From: Pedobacter deserti
GTDB taxonomy: Bacteria > Bacteroidota > Bacteroidia > Sphingobacteriales > Sphingobacteriaceae
Length of the DNA stretch: 64,000 bases
Assembly (NCBI RefSeq): GCF_024436415.1
Contig: NZ_JAFMZQ010000001.1
Coordinates: 3,038,001-3,102,000 of the forward strand
Direction: 5' to 3'
Within the stretch, counting starts at the first letter, position 1. Every line of letters starts with the position of its first letter. The notes below the pieces were generated by a model. The model was not told the origin of the DNA, searched no databases, and saw only the letters and a list, made by a program, of their open reading frames with translations. The position numbers were made by a program, and so were the translations under genes. Below are positions 1-7,313 of the stretch, in pieces.

Positions 1-41
1 TCGGGCATCTAGCTGTAAGCCCTAAGGTTATCTACGATCGA

Positions 42-549
42 TCAAAGTTCAGTCACCAAGATGTTGAGGTGGCTTTTGCCTTCATATGTAAACTCATAAA
101 AGGGATTATCCGTAAGCTTTATTTCACTAATGGGATACGCTACTGGTTTACAAACATTTCCGGTTTCTTTTCTGGTTACTGTATAACTGAGCGTCACTGT
201 GCCTAACTGTCCGACTTCAATTTTATAATTAGGCTGACCGGCAGCTGACGGAAACACAAAAAACTGTAAGGACCCGTTGATGGGATTGTTTGCTGCCCTT
301 TCGTACTTCAAAGTATGTTACAGGTTTTCCGCTACTGACATCGGTCACCACAAAATCCGATCTTTTCAGATCTTTTGCGATGATGAGATTCTGCCCCGTA
401 CCTGCTTCTTTAAAAATCAGCGTCAAGTTAGCCCCTGGACTCTCATTCATTAAGTGTTCACATGGGGTGCCTGCTGCATCTCTGTCTTTACATCCCGCAG
501 AGAGAAGCGAGAGAAACAGCGTCACAATCAGCGTGATTCTAAATTCCAT
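42..549 (-). pseudogene. Frameshifted lipoprotein, about 165 aa if repaired
   Basis: Two overlapping reading frames on the minus strand look like one gene split by a single-base shift. The upstream frame (549 to 229) begins with a lipoprotein signal, hydrophobic core plus lipobox LLSAGC, and stays coherent up to VTYFEVRKG. The downstream frame (311 to 42, opening only with TTG) continues with a coherent beta-rich tail ending VTEL. The switch point falls at the run AAAGGG near 290-300, so removing one base there joins the frames. The family is unknown. It may be a real mutation or a sequencing error in a homopolymer. The product would be a secreted, membrane-anchored protein. No neighbour points to a function. 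Confidence 0.6.
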
Positions 550-875
550 AGATTATATTAGCGCTGTATGCTCAAAATTATATATCTCCTCGCGTTTTAA
601 CCAACCGAACTTTCCATAACCGGTATTACGCCATGGCATCCGCTTGAACAACGTTTACCGTTATGTTCTGACAATTTCAATTGAATTGATTATACCCTAT
701 TTTCGACAGGTACCTTCAATCGGTAGCAAGCCAATTTAATTCAGTTTGAGTAACGAACACATTGATCAAAATTTATTCAACCGTAAAACCTAAACATAAA
801 CAAAATGTGAAGGTATTGTAAATTATACCTCTCACTGGCTTTGAGGCATAGAAATTAATTTGGATTAAGTCTACC
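550..875. other. Intergenic stretch, 326 bp
   Basis: AT-rich spacer between the divergent frameshifted lipoprotein and the small gene at 876. No open frame or strong hairpin was seen. It presumably holds promoters for both flanking genes. Confidence 0.4.
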
Positions 876-1091
876 ATGAAAGCCAGATTATTCCATCAAA
901 AGATGCCTAAGGTACTAGACTATGCGGTGGCCATATTCATCAGTTCTGTTCCCAGTTTTGCAGAAGTTGACAACAAGACAAAGGAACTGTACCAGTCTAT
1001 AACAAAAGGATTGCTCGCCCAGGAACTCAAAGCAAAAAAAAATCTTGCCCAGCGCAACCTGAAGAAGCTCCGCCGTCAAAGAGCATCTTAA
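876..1091 (+). CDS. Hypothetical small protein, 71 aa
   Basis: Short ORF with an ATG start. It has a mildly hydrophobic segment at residues 13-29 that could be a weak signal or membrane segment. The C-terminal half is very basic (KAKKNLAQRNLKKLRRQR) and probably helical. I do not recognise a family. It lies in a region of small and decaying genes, so it may be a remnant. The Lys/Arg-rich tail could bind nucleic acid or membrane, but nothing else supports this. The start is the first ATG and no clear ribosome-binding site is seen. Confidence 0.35.
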   Translation: MKARLFHQKMPKVLDYAVAIFISSVPSFAEVDNKTKELYQSITKGLLAQELKAKKNLAQRNLKKLRRQRAS

Positions 1092-1115
1092 CATCCGTAT
1101 ACTGGATCGCTTTTA

Positions 1116-1387
1116 ACATTTCCACAGAATGCCTTCCTAACCGATACTTCTGTTATCTTCGCCCCGATGAGTTTGCCGCTGCGTATTACCTTTGAACAAA
1201 ATGACTACACGTATAAGGTGCTGACCCGCCAGATCACCCGTGACACTACGCTCATCAAAATTGAGCTTAACGGCAAGGAATACGAGCTCACCAAAACGCC
1301 GGACAACCACTGGCAGTCGGACGTCACCATTGCTGAAAACGCCCAGCTACTGGCCGCCATCGCCCGCAACCTTTCTTTGCGCTATCG
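1116..1387 (+). repeat. Direct repeat, copy A of about 270 bp
   Basis: This stretch and 27202-27472 align base for base by eye with scattered substitutions and no visible gaps. They share the upstream region, the -7-like element and almost the whole small coding sequence. Similarity stops where copy B joins DUF3606-like sequence. Confidence 0.8.
1154..1161 (+). promoter_or_regulatory. -7-like element TATCTTCG upstream of the 1167 gene
   Basis: It differs by one base from the Bacteroidota -7 consensus TAnnTTTG; the duplicate at 27239 matches fully. It lies 5 nt before the ATG, so the transcript would be almost leaderless. No convincing -33 element was found. Confidence 0.35.
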
Positions 1388-1397
1388 CATATACTAA
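1167..1397 (+). CDS. Small conserved-type hypothetical protein, 76 aa
   Basis: A 76-residue protein with alternating beta-strand-like segments (ITFEQNDYTYKVLT, TLIKIELNGKEYEL) and no signal peptide, so probably cytosolic. A near-identical copy is encoded at 27252, where differences are mostly silent or conservative. That suggests it was under selection before or after duplication. No function is known to me. This copy looks intact and ends in its own stop, with a possible terminator hairpin at 1420-1440. The start ATG is supported by conservation of the same start and upstream element in both copies. Confidence 0.6.
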   Translation: MSLPLRITFEQNDYTYKVLTRQITRDTTLIKIELNGKEYELTKTPDNHWQSDVTIAENAQLLAAIARNLSLRYRIY

Positions 1398-1419
1398 AAT
1401 ATAAGCCTCGGGTAGCCAC

Positions 1420-1440
1420 AGCCTGTCTGACTGACAGGCT
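1420..1440 (+). terminator. Hairpin after the 1167 gene
   Basis: Perfect 8-bp stem AGCCTGTC / GACAGGCT with a 5-nt loop, 23 nt after the stop codon. There is no long T-run after it, so termination is only plausible. Confidence 0.4.
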
Positions 1441-1559
1441 AATTACCAACTTCCAAACTAGTAGCCCACTTCCTCTATATTGCGACTGCGCCCGCAAAGC
1501 CTAGCGAAAGCGGTCTGATGTCTACCTGCTTTTCATCGTTAAATATGTATTTGTAAGCC

Positions 1560-1727
1560 CTAGGGTACAACATCTAAAACGTCCCTCCGTAACATTTCAA
1601 TAGCCTCATAATTGGGTGAATAATCCGGCAATACAAACTGTGCATATAACGCGGCCTTTTCCATCACCTTTTCCAGGCAGGAAGAAAAGCTGGCAAACAA
1701 TTTCGCGGCTGACTTGTTTTTAATTTC
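1560..1727 (-). pseudogene. Start-less small ORF, about 53 codons
   Basis: The minus strand has a coherent frame ending in TAG at 1560-1562. It encodes an amphipathic, helix-rich sequence containing SAAKLFASFSSCLEKVMEKA and ending EMLRRDVLDVVP. The frame is closed upstream by a stop two codons before KNKSAA and contains no ATG near its beginning; only ATT, or internal TTG/ATG codons, could start it. It reads like the C-terminal part or whole body of a small protein that lost its start, or one using a rare start codon. The family is not recognised. It is divergent from the DUF3606 gene at 1742 with almost no spacer. Confidence 0.4.
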
Positions 1728-1741
1728 CTAACCATTTAGTC

Positions 1742-1945
1742 ATGAACAGTCCGATAAATATTCGCAACAAGCAACTGATCGATTTTTCCGAATTCGCAGA
1801 GCTGAACTACTGGTCCCTTCAGCTGAAGGCAACCCCCGAAGCCATCAAAACTGCCGCAAGGGCCTGCTGCAGTAATGCAGTCGGGCAAATATCCGAATAC
1901 CTTCACCGTAAAAAGCAGACGCAGACCAAGCGGTCTGTCGCTTAA
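1742..1945 (+). CDS. DUF3606-like small protein
   Basis: A 67-residue protein. Its centre (ELNYWSLQLKATPEAIKTAA, then a hydrophobic position and ISEYLHRKK) follows the DUF3606 pattern: an aromatic YW, a helix with K/T-P-E, and a C-terminal YL-K-K helix. DUF3606 proteins are short, cytosolic and of unknown function, often found in stress or accessory settings. A second, frameshifted copy of this domain is fused to another small gene at 27252-27580. It ends in a short basic tail and looks intact. The ATG is the only reasonable start. Confidence 0.6.
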   Translation: MNSPINIRNKQLIDFSEFAELNYWSLQLKATPEAIKTAARACCSNAVGQISEYLHRKKQTQTKRSVA

Positions 1946-2006
1946 AAAATACACAGCAGCGTTCTGGCGACTGTATGCGGACCATCCGTATATATGCCGA
2001 TCAATA

Positions 2007-2310
2007 CTACTGGCTGGCAGAGGTTTTGTCGAATGCGGGCAATGAAGCAAAAAACACCGTACCGTTTCCTGGTGCACGTTCTGCCCAGATATCGCCCTGA
2101 TGCCCGCTGATGATCTCACGTGACAAATATAGCCCGATGTCAAGTCCCGAGATGTTCGGCGTCAGTTCATCAATACGATAAAAGCGATTAGAATATGCTT
2201 TAGCTTGTCTTCCGGAACGCCGGGTCCGAAATCGCGCACCGCGATCACCACCTTATCTTCCTGGTTTGTGACTTCACCTCGACCGTGTCTGCGTTCCGGG
2301 GGGGTGGTCG
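2007..2310 (-). pseudogene. Histidine kinase C-terminal remnant
   Basis: Translated piecewise on the minus strand, this region shows the end of a HATPase_c domain. A G1-like box reads VVIAVRDFGPGVPEDKLKHI. After a one-base shift, RFYRIDE then ISGLDIGLYLSREIISGHQG (G2 box, GLDIGLYLS) follow, and then GDIWAE and GNGTVFFASLP before a TAG stop. Further upstream (to about 2380) traces of the N-box region (FNDVIK) are interrupted by stops. At least two disruptions make it non-functional. The sensor and dimerisation domains are absent, so it is the tail of a lost two-component kinase. Confidence 0.75.
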
Positions 2311-2406
2311 TTATCACTACTGCACTTAACTATTTGATGACGTCGTTGAATCGTTTAACAGCAAATTTTTATCTATGCTGTTTTGTCCAAAGATTGGCAC
2401 CGGCAA

Positions 2407-2958
2407 TTATAAGTCCTCTGTAAAATGCCTTTGGCCTTTTTGCTGGCCGAATTTCCGCCCGTTGTATGCACCTGATTGATTGCGCGGAATCGACAAACTT
2501 TCCCATTCCGCATCCCTGACCATTTTCGCAATGAATATGATCTGACCGATGTGATAGGGATAGTGGGCAAGTTGCCGGTTGATCGCCTCAAGCACCGTAT
2601 GCCCGTCGTTGCGGATATAGATGATGGTTTCTAGTTCAGACTGCGTTATATGTGTTAAAGTATCAAAGAGGCACTTCCAGCCGCTGTACCATAAGGTTAT
2701 CACCTCCTGCCGCGTTGAGGCTGTAACTTCGAATTCTTCATCCCGGTTCCGCCAGGGCTTTTCGCCATCAGAGGTAAGGAAATCCGTAAAGCGCGATCGC
2801 ATGTTTCCGGAAAGATGCTGAACAATCACTGCGATGCTGTTGCTTTCCGTATTATACTGCCAGAACAACGCCTCATCCGGTACTTGCACCATGGCCTTTT
2901 CCCCAAGCAGCTTATAATATTCAAATTGTTTAATCACGCTTGTCAGGTAACTTTCCAT
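2407..2958 (-). CDS. DinB-superfamily protein (DUF1572-like)
   Basis: A 183-aa four-helix-bundle protein. It opens with an ESYLTSVIKQFEYYK helix, has the VQHLSGNMRSRF motif (first metal-type His) and, near the C terminus, the HYPYHIGQII motif that supplies the paired histidines of DinB/YfiT folds. Members bind a divalent metal and often act as thiol-dependent S-transferases or are of unknown function. The gene is the last of a run of four minus-strand genes, 8 nt downstream of the membrane-protein gene. It is presumably co-transcribed with them and under the divergent MocR regulator. The substrate is unknown. Confidence 0.75.
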   Translation of the reverse strand: MESYLTSVIKQFEYYKLLGEKAMVQVPDEALFWQYNTESNSIAVIVQHLSGNMRSRFTDFLTSDGEKPWRNRDEEFEVTASTRQEVITLWYSGWKCLFDTLTHITQSELETIIYIRNDGHTVLEAINRQLAHYPYHIGQIIFIAKMVRDAEWESLSIPRNQSGAYNGRKFGQQKGQRHFTEDL

Positions 2959-2966
2959 ATTTCTAT

Positions 2967-3524
2967 CTATTCTTTATGTAATGATTTAGAATGCCCGGCG
3001 AATCCCATTATCAACTTAAAAGCCAGCAGTATAAGTAAAAGGCGCACCGGCAAGGCTGACATTTCCAGCACTAGTGTTGCAAGGAGAACCAAGCCAAATA
3101 AAAACGTGCTCAAGGGCTTCTGCCTCTCCGTACCGGAAACCCTGATCAACTCACTGGAAAGTGTCATGATGATCAAGCTTAGCATCATAATCTGATCCAT
3201 TAATTCCTGATATACCCAGGCCAGAAGAGCCGCCTGTATCAAATGTACCCAAATAAACGCATACGGGGAATGGTTTGACTGCCGGTAATAGTCGATCGTA
3301 CCCCGGGTCAGGTTACTGATCACACCACCGCCAATATCGAGCGAAAGCGCCAGAATGATTACGCTGGCCCAAACGGGCAAATCCCTGCTGAAATATAGAT
3401 TTACGATACCGACCAATATTGCAAACGAATAAGTCATCAATAAATCAGTAACGCAGGCACTACGCCCATGAAGCTTCCAAAGCAGGGGCGGCAAGTGAAT
3501 CTTTTTCGTAAAAAGTCCGTGCAT
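2967..3524 (-). CDS. Multi-pass inner-membrane protein, unknown function
   Basis: A 185-aa protein with about five hydrophobic segments, at roughly residues 27-45, 50-70, 88-107, 110-125 and 137-175. Short charged loops separate them. I recognise no catalytic motif. The gene lies 12 nt after the SDR gene and 8 nt before the DinB-like gene, so it is almost certainly in one operon with them. A transporter or membrane-anchored accessory role for a small-molecule pathway is possible but not shown. Confidence 0.65.
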   Translation of the reverse strand: MHGLFTKKIHLPPLLWKLHGRSACVTDLLMTYSFAILVGIVNLYFSRDLPVWASVIILALSLDIGGGVISNLTRGTIDYYRQSNHSPYAFIWVHLIQAALLAWVYQELMDQIMMLSLIIMTLSSELIRVSGTERQKPLSTFLFGLVLLATLVLEMSALPVRLLLILLAFKLIMGFAGHSKSLHKE

Positions 3525-3536
3525 ATCAAATAACGT

Positions 3537-4298
3537 TTACCTGCCTCCCGTTACATCAATGAAGATCCCGGTTGAGTATGAAGATCTCTCGGACGACAAC
3601 CACAAAATTGCCTCAGCCACTTCGCTGGCAAGCCCACCCCTTTTCAACGGAATACTGTCTTTGATCCGATCGACCCGGCCGGGCTCTCCTCCATCTGTAT
3701 GGATATCCGTGTAAATAAATGCTGGCCGCACCCCGTTCACCCGGATACCGTCCTCGGCAAGCTCTTTAGCGAGCCCAATGGTCAGGGTATCGATAGCCCC
3801 CTTGGAAACGGCATAGTCGATATATTCATTTGGCGCTCCGGTCCTGGAAGCGATGGAAGATACATTAACAATCGTTCCGCCAAGTCCCCCATGCTTTGTC
3901 GACATCAGGCCGATTGCCTCTCGTGCGCAAAGCATCTGTCCGGTAATATTCGCCGCAAAAATGCGGTTGAGCCGGGCAACATCCATCTCTTCCAGCCGCA
4001 TCTGGCGCTCAAGGATCCCTGCGTTATTAACCAAAGCATGCAAGCCTCCGAAGACACGCTGAGTTTCTGCGAAAAGACGTTTAACATCTGGCTCCAACGA
4101 TATATCAACCTGAACGGCAAGGGTCAGGCCACCTCCAGCCTTGATTTCTGCGGTAACCTCTTCGGCCGCCTGCTGATTTTTATGGTATCCTACCACCACC
4201 GCAAATCCATTTTGTGCTGCCAGTTTCGCGGTAGCAGCACCTATTCCACGACTGCCACCGGTAATGATCATTGTCTTTAAGTTATCCAGGTTCTTCAT
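3537..4298 (-). CDS. Short-chain dehydrogenase/reductase (SDR)
   Basis: A 253-aa classical SDR of typical length. The NAD(P)-binding TGGSRGIG motif is at residues 13-20, and the NNAG structural motif follows in the first half (VNNAGI). The active site contains a Ser in NVSSIAS (about residue 148) and YAVSK with Tyr162 and Lys166. The C-terminal GIFIDVTGG is typical of the glucose-dehydrogenase/FabG-like group. It reduces or oxidises a carbonyl or alcohol with NAD(P)(H); the substrate is unknown. It is the second gene of the minus-strand operon headed by the ketopantoate-reductase-like gene. Confidence 0.9.
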   Translation of the reverse strand: MKNLDNLKTMIITGGSRGIGAATAKLAAQNGFAVVVGYHKNQQAAEEVTAEIKAGGGLTLAVQVDISLEPDVKRLFAETQRVFGGLHALVNNAGILERQMRLEEMDVARLNRIFAANITGQMLCAREAIGLMSTKHGGLGGTIVNVSSIASRTGAPNEYIDYAVSKGAIDTLTIGLAKELAEDGIRVNGVRPAFIYTDIHTDGGEPGRVDRIKDSIPLKRGGLASEVAEAILWLSSERSSYSTGIFIDVTGGR

Positions 4299-4355
4299 GC
4301 TTTATAGTATTTACGGTTATAGAGCTTTTTCACTAGGTCTATCATATCAATTAAT

Positions 4356-5285
4356 TTATAACAACATCAAACCGGATTTAAGAAGAATGAGTTCGCCAAA
4401 CGCCCTGGTTAGCTTTACTTGCTCAATCATGCTCAAACTGTCTGCGATCCGGACTACTTCCATGTTCAATGAATCCATTTCCGTTCTTCTATGGTGTCGG
4501 ATGTCCTGGAGGGTGGATATTTCCTGGCCCTCGGATACACGGCTGATTTGTAGCATTTGCGCTTCGATCTCGAAAGGATCCGCTATAATTCCTGTGGAAT
4601 TGGCCACTGCACAGCATTCCTTAATGATCCGCCGGGCAAGATCCCTGGCCTGAAGGCTGCGATGAAAAAGCCCGTTATCCGCCTCAAGCAGAGGACAAAC
4701 TGAATTAAATACGCAATTGACGATCGCCTTCTTCCAAATCACCAGAGCAATATCCGGCTCCAGCCTAAAATTAAACTGCGAGGTAGAAAGGTGTGAAACG
4801 ACATCATCAAGAAACCCGCCATCTCCATGTGCGACCCCGATGGGACACGCGCTGACTGGCTTAAACCTAACCAGGCCAGCAGACATGACCTGGCTGGTGA
4901 CAAACAAGACGCATCGGTACACTGCCGGGAACTGGAGGTCAACAAAAGCCTTTTCTACGCCCAGGCCGTTTTGCAGGATAGTAATAGGAGATTTACCTGT
5001 TCTGCCTTGAAGGGATGCAGCCAGCTGGCTGTTCCCGTAGGCTTTGCTGGCAATCACGACAATGCCCTCAAGCATTTCGAAACACTGCAGTGTGGCAACC
5101 TCCAATTCAGCCTGTCGAATGGTTCCGTCGGCCAGCTCCACTTCATGTATTTCCATTCGACTGCTGCCATCATCGACACTACCCCTGATCAGGGTAACCC
5201 TTCGTCCCGCTGACTTAAGCAGCACCGCCAAGGCCTTGCCCACCGCCCCTGCGCCTATGATATAGATATGTAGATTAAAATCCAT
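4356..5285 (-). CDS. Ketopantoate reductase-family oxidoreductase
   Basis: A 309-aa protein with an N-terminal Rossmann motif GAGAVG at residues 11-16. The ApbA/PanE layout follows: an NADPH-binding half, the TILQNGLGVE segment, and a helical C-terminal half containing WKKAIVNCVFN, where the Lys corresponds to the PanE catalytic lysine. Family members reduce 2-dehydropantoate to pantoate or related 2-keto acids. Because it is grouped with an SDR and a DinB protein under a MocR regulator rather than with pan genes, it may act on another keto acid. It is the first gene of a four-gene operon and is divergent from the MocR gene. Confidence 0.8.
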   Translation of the reverse strand: MDFNLHIYIIGAGAVGKALAVLLKSAGRRVTLIRGSVDDGSSRMEIHEVELADGTIRQAELEVATLQCFEMLEGIVVIASKAYGNSQLAASLQGRTGKSPITILQNGLGVEKAFVDLQFPAVYRCVLFVTSQVMSAGLVRFKPVSACPIGVAHGDGGFLDDVVSHLSTSQFNFRLEPDIALVIWKKAIVNCVFNSVCPLLEADNGLFHRSLQARDLARRIIKECCAVANSTGIIADPFEIEAQMLQISRVSEGQEISTLQDIRHHRRTEMDSLNMEVVRIADSLSMIEQVKLTRAFGELILLKSGLMLL

Positions 5286-5346
5286 GCTCGTTTGCTTTGA
5301 AACAAATTTGAAGAAAATAAATAAACGATAGCAGATGCAGTTTCAT

Positions 5347-5354
5347 TAATTTTG
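5347..5354 (+). promoter_or_regulatory. -7 element TAATTTTG for the MocR gene
   Basis: Exact match to the Bacteroidota -7 consensus TAnnTTTG, 12 nt before the preferred ATG at 5367. This implies a very short leader. It lies in the 81-bp divergent gap shared with the ketopantoate-reductase-like operon. Confidence 0.5.
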
Positions 5355-5366
5355 CCAGTAGCAGTT

Positions 5367-6803
5367 ATGAAAACAACCGTCGACAAAAAGGAAACATTTA
5401 TCTACTTAAAGATAGCCGGCATCATTGAGAAGCAGATCCAGGACGGCACATTGCAGCACGGAGACAAACTTCCCTCACTGAGAACATTATGCCGTGACTA
5501 CGGAATTAGCCAAAATTCCGCACTCAGCGCTTATTATCACCTGGAAAGCAAAATGCTCATTGAAACCCGGCCGCAATCGGGATATTACGTTAAGTATTCA
5601 CGCTTAAGAATGCCCGCTGTGGCCAGCGCCAGCAAACCTTCGGGGATTGCCAGCTTCGGTCTAAACGAACAATTAGTAAGCAAGGTATACGACAGTTTAG
5701 GTGAGTCAGGGCACCTGCCACTCTCCCTTGGCACACCCGCCAATGAACTGTTACCTATTGCCAAACTGAACAAAGGCTTGCTTCAAGCCACGCGCGAACT
5801 AAGCGGAAGTGGCGTGGCCTATGACACGGCCCAGGGCAATGAAAGGCTCAGGCGGCAGATCGCACGATGGGCCATGAACATGGACGCGCGCATCAGCTAT
5901 GACGACCTGATTACCACCAGCGGCTGCCTGAACGCGTTATCTTATTGTATGATGGCCGTTACTGAAAAAGGAGATACCGTAGCTATGGAAAGTCCGGTAT
6001 CCTTTGGCATGCTTCAGCTTGCACAGGCCTTGCAATTAAAAGTACTGGAACTGCCTACCAACCCGGAAACCGGCGTGGATTTGAATGCGCTTGAAGACGC
6101 AATGAAGTCGGGAAAGATCAAAGCCTGCCTGCTCATCAGCAATTTTAGCAATCCGCTGGGCAGTTGCATGCCTGATAAACATAAGCGGACTGTAGCGCTG
6201 TTATCGGAAAAATATCAGGTTCCCATCATTGAGAACGACTTAAACGGAGATGTTTACTTCGGAAGCCACCGGCCGAAATCCTGTAAAACCTATGATGAAA
6301 GCGGCATGGTCTTGTGGTGCGGTTCCGTGTCAAAAACATTGGCTCCGGGGTACCGCGTTGGCTGGACTGCACCGGGAAAGTTTAAAGAAAAGGTTCTTCG
6401 GATGAAGCTCTACCATGCCATTTCCTGTACAACAATTACCCAGGAAGTGATAGCCGGCTTCCTTGAAACCGGGCGATACGAAAGCCACTTACGCAAGCTC
6501 CGTCACTCCTTGCATGCAAACCTGCTTAAATACTCCACAGCCATATCAGCATACTTTCCCGAAGGTACCCTCACCAGCCATCCAACGGGAGGCTTCGTAC
6601 TCTGGGTGGAACTGCCTGGCGATATAAATACCCTGGAACTTCATGAAAAAGCCCTTGCCAGAAAGATCAGTTTTGCACCGGGAAGAATATTCACGATGCA
6701 AAACCAATATGACAACTGTCTCCGGCTCAATTACGGCTTGGTTTGGGACCAGAAACTGGAAAATGACCTCAAGCTTTTGGGAATTCTGGCAAGGTCATCT
6801 TAA
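5367..6803 (+). CDS. MocR-type GntR/aminotransferase-like transcriptional regulator
   Basis: About 478 aa. An N-terminal GntR winged helix-turn-helix (residues about 10-75, with DGTLQHGDKLPSLRTLC) is joined to a full fold-type I PLP aminotransferase domain. The PLP lysine is in GSVSKTLAPGYRVGW, about Lys323 from this start. MocR regulators bind PLP or an amino compound and usually control the adjacent operon, here the divergent oxidoreductase operon. A TTG at 5352 is also possible, but the ATG at 5367 after a -7 box is preferred. Its 3' end overlaps the convergent YfiT-like gene by 35 bp. Confidence 0.9.
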   Translation: MKTTVDKKETFIYLKIAGIIEKQIQDGTLQHGDKLPSLRTLCRDYGISQNSALSAYYHLESKMLIETRPQSGYYVKYSRLRMPAVASASKPSGIASFGLNEQLVSKVYDSLGESGHLPLSLGTPANELLPIAKLNKGLLQATRELSGSGVAYDTAQGNERLRRQIARWAMNMDARISYDDLITTSGCLNALSYCMMAVTEKGDTVAMESPVSFGMLQLAQALQLKVLELPTNPETGVDLNALEDAMKSGKIKACLLISNFSNPLGSCMPDKHKRTVALLSEKYQVPIIENDLNGDVYFGSHRPKSCKTYDESGMVLWCGSVSKTLAPGYRVGWTAPGKFKEKVLRMKLYHAISCTTITQEVIAGFLETGRYESHLRKLRHSLHANLLKYSTAISAYFPEGTLTSHPTGGFVLWVELPGDINTLELHEKALARKISFAPGRIFTMQNQYDNCLRLNYGLVWDQKLENDLKLLGILARSS

Positions 6804-7302
6804 TATGGGCCAGATGATGCGCCCCGTGCCAGGCATACATGCCGAGCGCTTCAGTAAGCGTAATCTCACGGCCATGTTCGGGATGTATATAGCTTCGTTT
6901 CAAATCGTCGGCGCTGAGACTTTTGAGCAAGATTGTCCACCTTAAATGCAATCCCTGAATGATCGCCAGCGAGGATTGCACCGGTAGTTCCCTGCCATCC
7001 TCAAGTTCTGCCCACCTGTGCTCCAAATACGGCTTTATGCTGGGCTTATCTTCCGTTAGCGATAGTTTGAACCTGCAGAAAGCATTCATGTGACTGTCTG
7101 CACAATGGTGGACAACCTGACGAACCGTCCAGCCGCCAGGTCTGTAGGGCGTATCCAGTTGCTCCTCAGACAAACCTTCCACTGCCGCTGCCAGTTCCGA
7201 GGGTAAATCAGAAATGCTGGCAATCCACTTTTCAATAAGTCTCTGAGATACCTCCTCAGGCAAAGAAAAAACCCCTATAGGAAACCGCTTTTTGTCTAAC
7301 AT
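6769..7302 (-). CDS. YfiT/BstA-like DinB-family metal-dependent transferase
   Basis: A 177-aa protein. The N-terminal part (RFPIGVF) and the motif GGWTVRQVVHHCADSHMN are characteristic of the YfiT group. The C-terminal WHGAHHLAHI supplies the remaining histidines of the metal site. Bacillus YfiT (BstA) is a bacillithiol S-transferase; in Bacteroidota the thiol partner is less certain. It is cytosolic. It follows the aminotransferase gene by 11 nt on the same strand, suggesting co-transcription. Its last 35 bp overlap the 3' end of the convergent MocR gene. Confidence 0.8.
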   Translation of the reverse strand: MLDKKRFPIGVFSLPEEVSQRLIEKWIASISDLPSELAAAVEGLSEEQLDTPYRPGGWTVRQVVHHCADSHMNAFCRFKLSLTEDKPSIKPYLEHRWAELEDGRELPVQSSLAIIQGLHLRWTILLKSLSADDLKRSYIHPEHGREITLTEALGMYAWHGAHHLAHIKMTLPEFPKA

Positions 7303-7313
7303 CTCCTTAGTGT

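Noticed and set aside
2296..2306. G-run of seven at the histidine kinase remnant as a phase-variation tract
   Set aside because: The gene around it is already broken at several points, so the run is more likely a result of decay.
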